Shown: positions 50,628-63,300 of the stretch, piece by piece
Position numbering within the stretch: the stretch's first letter is position 1
Layout of the letters: every line of letters starts with the position of its first letter
Assembly: GCA_026874595.1 (NCBI GenBank)
Contig: CM049306.1
Span: forward strand, 4,046,019-4,110,018
DNA length: 64,000 nucleotides
Source: Sipunculus nudus
Taxonomy: Eukaryota > Annelida > Sipuncula > Golfingiida > Sipunculidae
Direction of reading: 5' to 3'
Program-made: the position numbers and the translations under genes
The notes under the pieces: model-generated
Told to the model about the DNA's origin: nothing
Database searches by the model: none
What the model saw: the letters and a program-made list of their open reading frames with translations, nothing else

Positions 50628-53255
50628 ACACCTACCTATTTATGCTTCAGTATTAGTTTGCGGCCAAAGTAGATAAGACACCTACCTATTTATGCTTCAG
50701 TATTAGTTTGTGACCAAAGTAGATAAGACACCTACCTATTTATGCTTCAGTATTAGTACGTGGCCAAAGTAGATAAGACACCTACCTATTTATGCTTCAG
50801 TATTAGTATGTGGCCAAAGTAGATAAGACAATACATATTTATGCTTCAGTATTAGTTTGTGGCCAAAGTAGATAAGACACCTACCTATTTATGCTTCAGT
50901 ATTAGTTTGTGGCCAAAGTAGATAAGACCCCTACCTCTTTATGCTTCAGTATTAGTACGTGGCCAAAGTAGATAAGACACCTACTTCTTTATGCTTCAGT
51001 ATTAGTACGTGGCGAAAGTAGATAAGAAACCTACCTCTTTATGCTTTCGTATTAGTTTGTGACCAAAGTAGATAAGACACCTTCCTATTTGTGCTTCAGT
51101 ATTAGTTTGTGGCCAAAGTAGATAAGACACCTACCTCTTTATGCTTCAATATTAGTTTGTGGTCAAAGTAGATAAGACACCTACCTCTTTATGCTTCAGT
51201 ATTAGTTTGTGACCAAAGTAGATAAGACACCTACCTATTTATGCTTCAGTATTAGTACGTGGCCAAAGTAGATAAGACACCTACCTATTTAGGCTTCAGT
51301 ATTAGTATGTGGCCAAAGTAGATAAGACACCTACCTCTTTATGCTTCAGTATTAGTTTGTGGCCAAAGTAGATAAGACACCTACCTATTTATGCTTCAGT
51401 ATTAGTACGTGGCCAAAGTAGATAAGACACCTACCTCTTTATGCTTCAGTATTAGTTTGTGGCCAAAGTAGATAAGACACCTACCTCTTTATGCTTCAGT
51501 ATTAGTTTGTAGCCAAAGTAGATAAGACACCTACCTCTTAACGCTTCAGTATTAGTTTGTGACCAAAGTAGATAAGACACCTACCTATTTGTGCTTCAGT
51601 ATTAGTACGTGGCCAAAGTAGATAAGACACCTACCCATTTATGCTTCAGTATTAGTACGTGGCCAAAGTAGATAAGACACCTACCTCTTAATGCTTCAAT
51701 ATTAGTTTGTGACCAAAGTAGATAAGACACCTACCTCTTTATGCTTCAGTATTAGTTTGTGGCCAAAGTAGATAAGACACCTACCTATTTATGCTTCAGT
51801 ATTAGTACGTGGCCAAAGTAGATAAGACACCTACCTATTTATGCTTCAGTATTAGTACGTGGCCAAAGTAGATAAGACACCTACCTATTTATGCTTCAGT
51901 ATTAGTACGTGGCCAAAGTAGATAAGACACCTACCTATTTGTTCTTCAGTATTAGTTTGTGGCCAAAGTAGATAAGGCACCTACCTCTTTATGCTTCAGT
52001 ATTAGTACGTGGCCAAAGTAGATAAGACACCTACCTATTTGTGCTTCAGTATTAGTTTGTGGCCAAAGTAGATAAGACACCTACCTCTTTATGCTTCAGT
52101 ATTAGTTTGTGACCAAAGTAGATAAGACACCTACCTCTGAATGCTTCAGTATTAGTTTGTGGCCAAAGTAGATGAGACACCTACCTCTGAATGCTTCAGT
52201 ATTAGTTTGTGGCCAAAGTAGATGAGACACCTACCTCTTTATGCTTTAGTATTAGTTTGTGGCCAAAGTAGATAAGACACCTACCTCTTAATGCTTCATT
52301 TTTTTTTGTGGCCAAAGTAGATAAGACACCTACCTATTTATGCTTCAGTATTAGTTTGTGGCCAAAGTAGATAAGACACCTACCTATTTATGCTTCAGTA
52401 TTAGTATGTGGCCAAAGTAGATAAGACACCTACCTATTTATGCTTCAGTATTGGTATGTGGCCAAAGTAGATAAGACACCTACCTATTTATGCTTCAGTA
52501 TTAGTTTTTGGCCAAAGTAGATAAGACACCTACCTATTTATGCTTCAGTATTAGTTTGTGGCCAAAGTAGATAAGACACCTACCTATTTATGCTTCAGTA
52601 TTAGTTTGTGACCAAAGTAGATAAGACACCTACCTATTTATGCTTCAGTATTAGTACGTGGCAAAAGTAGATAAGACACCTACCTATTTATGCTTCAGTA
52701 TTAGTTTGTGGCCAAAGTAGATAAGACACCTACCTCTGAATGCTTCAGTATTAGTTTGTGGCCAAAGTAGATGAGACACCTACCTCTTTATGCTTTAGTA
52801 TTAGTTTGTGGCCAAAGTAGATAAGACACCTACCTCTTAATGCTTCATTTTTTTTGTGGCCAAAGTAGATAAGACACCTACCTATTTATGCTTCAGTATT
52901 AGTTTGTGGCCAAAGTAGATAAGACACCTACCTATTTATGCTTCAGTATTAGTATGTGGCCAAAGTAGATAAGACACCTACCTATTTATGCTTCAGTATT
53001 GGTATGTGGCCAAAGTAGATAAAACACCTACCTATTTATGCTTCAGTATTAGTTTGTGGCCAAAGTAGATAAGACACCTACCTATTTATGCTTCAGTATT
53101 AGTTTGTGGCCAAAGTAGATAAGACACCTACCTCTTTATGCTTCAGTATTAGTTTGTGGCCAAAGTAGATAAGACACCTACCTCTTTATGCTTCAGTATT
53201 AGTTTATGGCCAAAGTAGATAAGACACCTACCTCTTTATGCTTCAGTATTAGTTT

Positions 53256-53273
53256 GCGGCCACAGTAGATAAG
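53256..53273. repeat. Empty-site-like monomer 6
   Basis: Follows the 8-T marker at 52848. Confidence 0.7.
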
Positions 53274-56200
53274 ACACCTACCTATTTATGCTTCAGTATT
53301 AGTTTGCGGCCAAAGTAGATAAGACACCTACCTATTTATGCTTCAGTATTAGTTTGTGACCAAAGTAGATAAGACACCTACCTATTTATGCTTCAGTATT
53401 AGTACGTGGCCAAAGTAGATAAGACACCTACCTATTTATGCTTCAGTATTAGTATGTGGCCAAAGTAGATAAGACAATACATATTTATGCTTCAGTATTA
53501 GTTTGTGGCCAAAGTAGATAAGACACCTACCTATTTATGCTTCAGTATTAGTTTGTGGCCAAAGTAGATAAGACCCCTACCTCTTTATGCTTCAGTATTA
53601 GTACGTGGCCAAAGTAGATAAGACACCTACTTCTTTATGCTTCAGTATTAGTACGTGGCGAAAGTAGATAAGAAACCTACCTCTTTATGCTTTCGTATTA
53701 GTTTGTGACCAAAGTAGATAAGACACCTTCCTATTTGTGCTTCAGTATTAGTTTGTGGCCAAAGTAGATAAGACACCTACCTCTTTATGCTTCAGTATTA
53801 GTTTGTGGTCAAAGTAGATAAGACACCTACCTCTTTATGCTTCAGTATTAGTTTGTGACCAAAGTAGATAAGACACCTACCTATTTATGCTTCAGTATTA
53901 GTACGTGGCCAAAGTAGATAAGACACCTACCTATTTAGGCTTCAGTATTAGTATGTGGCCAAAGTAGATAAGACACCTACATATTTATGCTTCAGTATTA
54001 GTTTGTGGCCAAAGTAGATAAGACACCTACCTATTTATGCTTCAGTATTAGTACGTGGCCAAAGTAGATAAGACACCTACCTCTTTATGCTTCAGTATTA
54101 GTTTGTGGCCAAAGTAGATAAGACACCTACCTCTTTATGCTTCAGTATTAGTTTGTAGCCAAAGTAGATAAGACACCTACCTCTTAACGCTTCAGTATTA
54201 GTTTGTGACCAAAGTAGATAAGACACCTACCTATTTGTGCTTCAGTATTAGTACGTGGCCAAAGTAGATAAGACACCTACCCATTTATGCTTCAGTATTA
54301 GTACGTGGCCAAAGTAGATAAGACACCTACCTCTTAATGCTTCAATATTAGTTTGTGACCAAAGTAGATAAGACACCTACCTCTTTATGCTTCAGTATTA
54401 GTTTGTGGCCAAAGTAGATAAGACACCTACCTATTTATGCTTCAGTATAAGAACGTGGCCAAAGTAGATAAGACACCTACCTATTTATGCTTCAGTATTA
54501 GTACGTGGCCAAAGTAGATAAGACACCTACCTATTTATGCTTCAGTATTAGTACGTGGCCAAAGTAGATAAGACACCTACCTATTTGTTCTTCAGTATTA
54601 GTTTGTGGCCAAAGTAGATAAGGCACCTACCTCTTTATGCTTCAGTATTAGTACGTGGCCAAAGTAGATAAGACACCTACCTATTTGTGCTTCAGTATTA
54701 GTTTGTGGCCAAAGTAGATAAGACACCTACCTCTTTATGCTTCAGTATTAGTTTGTGACCAAAGTAGATAAGACACCTACCTCTGAATGCTTCAGTATTA
54801 GTTTGTGGCCAAAGTAGATGAGACACCTACCTCTTTATGCTTTAGTATTAGTTTGTGGCCAAAGTAGATAAGACACCTACCTCTTAATGCTTCATTTTTT
54901 TTTGTGGCCAAAGTAGATAAGACACCTACCTATTTATGCTTCAGTATTAGTTTGTGGCCAAAGTAGATAAGACACCTACCTATTTATGCTTCAGTATTAG
55001 TATGTGGCCAAAGTAGATAAGACACCTACCTATTTATGCTTCAGTATTGGTATGTGGCCAAAGTAGATAAGACACCTACCTATTTATGCTTCAGTATTAG
55101 TTTTTGGCCAAAGTAGATAAGACACCTACCTATTTATGCTTCAGTATTAGTTTGTGGCCAAAGTAGATAAGACACCTACCTATTTATGCTTCAGTATTAG
55201 TTTGTGACCAAAGTAGATAAGACACCTACCTATTTATGCTTCAGTATTAGTACGTGGCCAAAGTAGATAAGACACCTACCTATTTATGCTTCAGTATTAG
55301 TATGTGGCCAAAGTAGATAAGACAATACATATTTATGCTTCAGTATTAGTTTGTGGCCAAAGTAGATAAGACACCTACCTATTTATGCTTCAGTATTAGT
55401 TTCTGGCCAAAGTAGATAAGACCCCTACCTCTTTATGCTTCAGTATTAGTTTGTGACCAAAGTAGATAAGACACCTACCTATTTATGCTTCAGTATTAGT
55501 ACGTGGCCAAAGTAGATAAGACACCTACCTATTTATGCTTCAGTATTAGTATGTGGCCAAAGTAGATAAGACAATACATATTTATGCTTCAGTATTAGTT
55601 TGTGGCCAAAGTAGATAAGACACCTACCTATTTATGCTTCAGTATTAGTTTGTGGCCAAAGTAGATAAGACCCCTACCTCTTTATGCTTCAGTATTAGTA
55701 CGTGGCCAAAGTAGATAAGACACCTACTTCTTTATGCTTCAGTATTAGTACGTGGCGAAAGTAGATAAGAAACCTACCTCTTTATGCTTTCGTATTAGTT
55801 TGTGACCAAAGTAGATAAGACACCTTCCTATTTGTGCTTCAGTATTAGTTTGTGGCCAAAGTAGATAAGACACCTACCTCTTTATGCTTCAGTATTAGTT
55901 TGTGGTCAAAGTAGATAAGACACCTACCTCTTTATGCTTCAGTATTAGTTTGTGACCAAAGTAGATAAGACACCTACCTATTTATGCTTCAGTATTAGTA
56001 CGTGGCCAAAGTAGATAAGACACCTACCTATTTAGGCTTCAGTATTAGTATGTGGCCAAAGTAGATAAGACACCTACATATTTATGCTTCAGTATTAGCT
56101 TGTGGCCAAAGTAGATAAGACACCTACCTATTTATGCTTCAGTATTAGTACGTGGCCAAAGTAGATAAGACACCTACCTCTTAACGCTTCAGTATTAGTT

Positions 56201-59200
56201 TGTGACCAAAGTAGATAAGACACCTACCTATTTGTGCTTCAGTATTAGTACGTGGCCAAAGTAGATAAGACACCTACCCATTTATGCTTCAGTATTAGTA
56301 CGTGGCCAAAGTAGATAAGACACCTACCTCTTAATGCTTCAATTTTAGTTTGTGACCAAAGTAGATAAGACACCTACCTCTTTATGCTTCAGTATTAGTT
56401 TGTGGCCAAAGTAGATAAGACACCTACCTATTTATGCTTCAGTATTAGTACGTGGCCAAAGTAGATAAGACACCTACCTATTTATGCTTCAGTATTAGTA
56501 CGTGGCCAAAGTAGATAAGACACCTACCTATTTATGCTTCAGTATTAGTACGTGGCCAAAGTAGATAAGACACCTACCTATTTGTTCTTCAGTATTAGTT
56601 TGTGGCCAAAGTAGATAAGGCACCTACCTCTTTATGCTTCAGTATTAGTACGTGGCCAAAGTAGATAAGACACCTACCTATTTGTGCTTCAGTATTAGTT
56701 TGTGGCCAAAGTAGATAAGACACCTACCTCTTTATGCTTCAGTATTAGTTTGTGACCAAAGTAGATAAGACACCTACCTCTGAATGCTTCAGTATTAGTT
56801 TGTGGCCAAAGTAGATGAGACACCTACCTCTTTATGCTTTAGTATTAGTTTGTGGCCAAAGTAGATAAGACACCTACCTCTTAATGCTTCATTTTTTTTT
56901 GTGGCCAAAGTAGATAAGACACCTACCTATTTATGCTTCAGTATTAGTTTGTGGCCAAAGTAGATAAGACACCTACCTATTTATGCTTCAGTATTAGTAT
57001 GTGGCCAAAGTAGATAAGACACCTACCTATTTATGCTTCAGTATTGGTATGTGGCCAAAGTAGATAAGACACCTACTTCTTTATGCTTCAGTATTAGTAC
57101 GTGGCGAAAGTAGATAAGAAACCTACCTCTTTATGCTTTCGTATTAGTTTGTGACCAAAGTAGATAAGACACCTTCCTATTTGTGCTTCAGTATTAGTTT
57201 GTGGCCAAAGTAGATAAGACACCTACCTCTTTATGCTTCAATATTAGTTTGTGGTCAAAGTAGATAAGACACCTACCTCTTTATGCTTCAGTATTAGTTT
57301 GTGACCAAAGTAGATAAGACACCTACCTATTTATGCTTCAGTATTAGTACGTGGCCAAAGTAGATAAGACACCTACCTATTTAGGCTTCAGTATTAGTAT
57401 GTGGCCAAAGTAGATAAGACACCTACCTCTTTATGCTTCAGTATTAGTTTGTGGCCAAAGTAGATAAGACACCTACCTATTTATGCTTCAGTATTAGTAC
57501 GTGGCCAAAGTAGATAAGACACCTACCTCTTTATGCTTCAGTATTAGTTTGTGGCCAAAGTAGATAAGACACCTACCTCTTTATGCTTCAGTATTAGTTT
57601 GTAGCCAAAGTAGATAAGACACCTACCTCTTAACGCTTCAGTATTAGTTTGTGACCAAAGTAGATAAGACACCTACCTATTTGTGCTTCAGTATTAGTAC
57701 GTGGCCAAAGTAGATAAGACACCTACCCATTTATGCTTCAGTATTAGTACGTGGCCAAAGTAGATAAGACACCTACCTCTTAATGCTTCAATATTAGTTT
57801 GTGACCAAAGTAGATAAGACACCTACCTCTTTATGCTTCAGTATTAGTTTGTGGCCAAAGTAGATAAGACACCTACCTATTTATGCTTCAGTATTAGTAC
57901 GTGGCCAAAGTAGATAAGACACCTACCTATTTATGCTTCAGTATTAGTACGTGGCCAAAGTAGATAAGACACCTACCTATTTATGCTTCAGTATTAGTAC
58001 GTGGCCAAAGTAGATAAGACACCTACCTATTTGTTCTTCAGTATTAGTTTGTGGCCAAAGTAGATAAGGCACCTACCTCTTTATGCTTCAGTATTAGTAC
58101 GTGGCCAAAGTAGATAAGACACCTACCTATTTGTGCTTCAGTATTAGTTTGTGGCCAAAGTAGATAAGACACCTACCTCTTTATGCTTCAGTATTAGTTT
58201 GTGACCAAAGTAGATAAGACACCTACCTCTGAATGCTTCAGTATTAGTTTGTGGCCAAAGTAGATGAGACACCTACCTCTGAATGCTTCAGTATTAGTTT
58301 GTGGCCAAAGTAGATGAGACACCTACCTCTTTATGCTTTAGTATTAGTTTGTGGCCAAAGTAGATAAGACACCTACCTCTTAATGCTTCATTTTTTTTTG
58401 TGGCCAAAGTAGATAAGACACCTACCTATTTATGCTTCAGTATTAGTTTGTGGCCAAAGTAGATAAGACACCTACCTATTTATGCTTCAGTATTAGTATG
58501 TGGCCAAAGTAGATAAGACACCTACCTATTTATGCTTCAGTATTGGTATGTGGCCAAAGTAGATAAGACACCTACCTATTTATGCTTCAGTATTAGTTTT
58601 TGGCCAAAGTAGATAAGACACCTACCTATTTATGCTTCAGTATTAGTTTGTGGCCAAAGTAGATAAGACACCTACCTATTTATGCTTCATTATTAGTTTG
58701 TGACCAAAGTAGATAAGACACCTACCTATTTATGCTTCAGTATTAGTACGTGGCAAAAGTAGATAAGACACCTACCTATTTATGCTTCAGTATTAGTTTG
58801 TGGCCAAAGTAGATAGGACACCTACCTCTGAATGCTTCAGTATTAGTTTGTGGCCAAAGTAGATGAGACACCTACCTCTTTATGCTTTAGTATTAGTTTG
58901 TGGCCAAAGTAGATAAGACACCTACCTCTGAATGCTTCAGTATTAGTTTGTGGCCAAAGTAGATGAGACACCTACCTCTTTATGCTTTAGTATTAGTTTG
59001 TGGCCAAAGTAGATAAGACACCTACCTCTTAATGCTTCATTTTTTTTTGTGGCCAAAGTAGATAAGACACCTACCTATTTATGCTTCAGTATTAGTTTGT
59101 GGCCAAAGTAGATAAGACACCTACCTATTTATGCTTCAGTATTAGTATGTGGCCAAAGTAGATAAGACACCTACCTATTTATGCTTCAGTATTGGTATGT

Positions 59201-59398
59201 GGCCAAAGTAGATAAGACACCTACCTATTTATGCTTCAGTATTAGTTTGTGGCCAAAGTAGATAAGACACCTACCTCTTTATGCTTCAGTATTAGTTTGT
59301 GGCCAAAGTAGATAAGACACCTACCTCTTTATGCTTCAGTATTAGTTTATGGCCAAAGTAGATAAGACACCTACCTCTTTATGCTTCAGTATTAGTTT

Positions 59399-59416
59399 GC
59401 GGCCACAGTAGATAAG
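59399..59416. repeat. Empty-site-like monomer 7
   Basis: The only occurrence that follows a 9-T marker (59040), suggesting a recombinant higher-order unit. Confidence 0.7.
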
Positions 59417-60345
59417 ACACCTACCTATTTATGCTTCAGTATTAGTTTGCGGCCAAAGTAGATAAGACACCTACCTATTTATGCTTCAGTATTAGTTTGT
59501 GACCAAAGTAGATAAGACACCTACCTATTTATGCTTCAGTATTAGTACGTGGCCAAAGTAGATAAGACACCTACCTATTTATGCTTCAGTATTAGTATGT
59601 GGCCAAAGTAGATAAGACAATACATATTTATGCTTCAGTATTAGTTTGTGGCCAAAGTAGATAAGACACCTACCTATTTATGCTTCAGTATTAGTTTGTG
59701 ACCAAAGTAGATAAGACACCTACCTATTTATGCTTCAGTATTAGTACGTGGCCAAAGTAGATAAGACACCTACCTATTTATGCTTCAGTATTAGTTTGTG
59801 GCCAAAGTAGATAAGACACCTACCTCTGAATGCTTCAGTATTAGTTTGTGGCCAAAGTAGATGAGACACCTACCTCTTTATGCTTTAGTATTAGTTTGTG
59901 GCCAAAGTAGATAAGACACCTACCTCTTAATGCTTCATTTTTTTTGTGGCCAAAGTAGATAAGACACCTACCTATTTATGCTTCAGTATTAGTTTGTGGC
60001 CAAAGTAGATAAGACACCTACCTATTTATGCTTCAGTATTAGTTTGTGGCCAAAGTAGATAAGACACCTACCTATTTATGCTTCAGTATTGGTATGTGGC
60101 CAAAGTAGATAAAACACCTACCTATTTATGCTTCAGTATTAGTTTGTGGCCAAAGTAGATAAGACACCTACCTATTTATGCTTCAGTATTAGTTTGTGGC
60201 CAAAGTAGATAAGACACCTACCTCTTTATGCTTCAGTATTAGTTTGTGGCCAAAGTAGATAAGACACCTACCTCTTTATGCTTCAGTATTAGTTTATGGC
60301 CAAAGTAGATAAGACACCTACCTCTTTATGCTTCAGTATTAGTTT

Positions 60346-60363
60346 GCGGCCACAGTAGATAAG
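60346..60363. repeat. Empty-site-like monomer 8
   Basis: Follows the 8-T marker at 59938. Confidence 0.7.
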
Positions 60364-63300
60364 ACACCTACCTATTTATGCTTCAGTATTAGTTTGCGGC
60401 CAAAGTAGATAAGACACCTACCTATTTATGCTTCAGTATTAGTTTGTGACCAAAGTAGATAAGACACCTACCTATTTATGCTTCAGTATTAGTACGTGGC
60501 CAAAGTAGATAAGACACCTACCTATTTATGCTTCAGTATTAGTATGTGGCCAAAGTAGATAAGACAATACATATTTATGCTTCAGTATTAGTTTGTGGCC
60601 AAAGTAGATAAGACACCTACCTATTTATGCTTCAGTATTAGTTTGTGGCCAAAGTAGATAAGACCCCTACCTCTTTATGCTTCAGTATTAGTACGTGGCC
60701 AAAGTAGATAAGACACCTACTTCTTTATGCTTCAGTATTAGTACGTGGCGAAAGTAGATAAGAAACCTACCTCTTTATGCTTTCGTATTAGTTTGTGACC
60801 AAAGTAGATAAGACACCTTCCTATTTGTGCTTCAGTATTAGTTTGTGGCCAAAGTAGATAAGACACCTACCTCTTTATGCTTCAGTATTAGTTTGTGGTC
60901 AAAGTAGATAAGACACCTACCTCTTTATGCTTCAGTATTAGTTTGTGACCAAAGTAGATAAGACACCTACCTATTTATGCTTCAGTATTAGTACGTGGCC
61001 AAAGTAGATAAGACACCTACCTATTTAGGCTTCAGTATTAGTATGTGGCCAAAGTAGATAAGACACCTACATATTTATGCTTCAGTATTAGTTTGTGGCC
61101 AAAGTAGATAAGACACCTACCTATTTATGCTTCAGTATTAGTACGTGGCCAAAGTAGATAAGACACCTACCTCTTTATGCTTCAGTATTAGTTTGTGGCC
61201 AAAGTAGATAAGACACCTACCTCTTTATGCTTCAGTATTAGTTTGTAGCCAAAGTAGATAAGACACCTACCTCTTAACGCTTCAGTATTAGTTTGTGACC
61301 AAAGTAGATAAGACACCTACCTATTTGTGCTTCAGTATTAGTACGTGGCCAAAGTAGATAAGACACCTACCCATTTATGCTTCAGTATTAGTACGTGGCC
61401 AAAGTAGATAAGACACCTACCTCTTAATGCTTCAATATTAGTTTGTGACCAAAGTAGATAAGACACCTACCTCTTTATGCTTCAGTATTAGTTTGTGGCC
61501 AAAGTAGATAAGACACCTACCTATTTATGCTTCAGTATTAGTACGTGGCCAAAGTAGATAAGACACCTACCTATTTATGCTTCAGTATTAGTACGTGGCC
61601 AAAGTAGATAAGACACCTACCTATTTATGCTTCAGTATTAGTACGTGGCCAAAGTAGATAAGACACCTACCTATTTGTTCTTCAGTATTAGTTTGTGGCC
61701 AAAGTAGATAAGGCACCTACCTCTTTATGCTTCAGTATTAGTACGTGGCCAAAGTAGATAAGACACCTACCTATTTGTGCTTCAGTATTAGTTTGTGGCC
61801 AAAGTAGATAAGACACCTACCTCTTTATGCTTCAGTATTAGTTTGTGACCAAAGTAGATAAGACACCTACCTCTGAATGCTTCAGTATTAGTTTGTGGCC
61901 AAAGTAGATGAGACACCTACCTCTTTATGCTTTAGTATTAGTTTGTGGCCAAAGTAGATAAGACACCTACCTCTTAATGCTTCATTTTTTTTTGTGGCCA
62001 AAGTAGATAAGACACCTACCTATTTATGCTTCAGTATTAGTTTGTGGCCAAAGTAGATAAGACACCTACCTATTTATGCTTCAGTATTAGTATGTGGCCA
62101 AAGTAGATAAGACACCTACCTATTTATGCTTCAGTATTGGTATGTGGCCAAAGTAGATAAGACACCTACCTATTTATGCTTCAGTATTAGTTTTTGGCCA
62201 AAGTAGATAAGACACCTACCTATTTATGCTTCAGTATTAGTTTGTGGCCAAAGTAGATAAGACACCTACCTATTTATGCTTCAGTATTAGTTTGTGACCA
62301 AAGTAGATAAGACACCTACCTATTTATGCTTCAGTATTAGTACGTGGCCAAAGTAGATAAGACACCTACCTATTTATGCTTCAGTATTAGTATGTGGCCA
62401 AAGTAGATAAGACAATACATATTTATGCTTCAGTATTAGTTTGTGGCCAAAGTAGATAAGACACCTACCTATTTATGCTTCAGTATTAGTTTGTGGCCAA
62501 AGTAGATAAGACCCCTACCTCTTTATGCTTCAGTATTAGTTTGTGACCAAAGTAGATAAGACACCTACCTATTTATGCTTCAGTATTAGTACGTGGCCAA
62601 AGTAGATAAGACACCTACCTATTTATGCTTCAGTATTAGTATGTGGCCAAAGTAGATAAGACAATACATATTTATGCTTCAGTATTAGTTTGTGGCCAAA
62701 GTAGATAAGACACCTACCTATTTATGCTTCAGTATTAGTTTGTGGCCAAAGTAGATAAGACCCCTACCTCTTTATGCTTCAGTATTAGTACGTGGCCAAA
62801 GTAGATAAGACACCTACTTCTTTATGCTTCAGTATTAGTACGTGGCGAAAGTAGATAAGAAACCTACCTCTTTATGCTTTCGTATTAGTTTGTGACCAAA
62901 GTAGATAAGACACCTTCCTATTTGTGCTTCAGTATTAGTTTGTGGCCAAAGTAGATAAGACACCTACCTCTTTATGCTTCAGTATTAGTTTGTGGTCAAA
63001 GTAGATAAGACACCTACCTCTTTATGCTTCAGTATTAGTTTGTGACCAAAGTAGATAAGACACCTACCTATTTATGCTTCAGTATTAGTACGTGGCCAAA
63101 GTAGATAAGACACCTACCTATTTATGCTTCAGTATTAGTATGTGGCCAAAGTAGATAAGACACCTACATATTTATGCTTCAGTATTAGCTTGTGGCCAAA
63201 GTAGATAAGACACCTACCTATTTATGCTTCAGTATTAGTACGTGGCCAAAGTAGATAAGACACCTACCTCTTTATGCTTCAGTATTAGTTTGTGGCCAAA

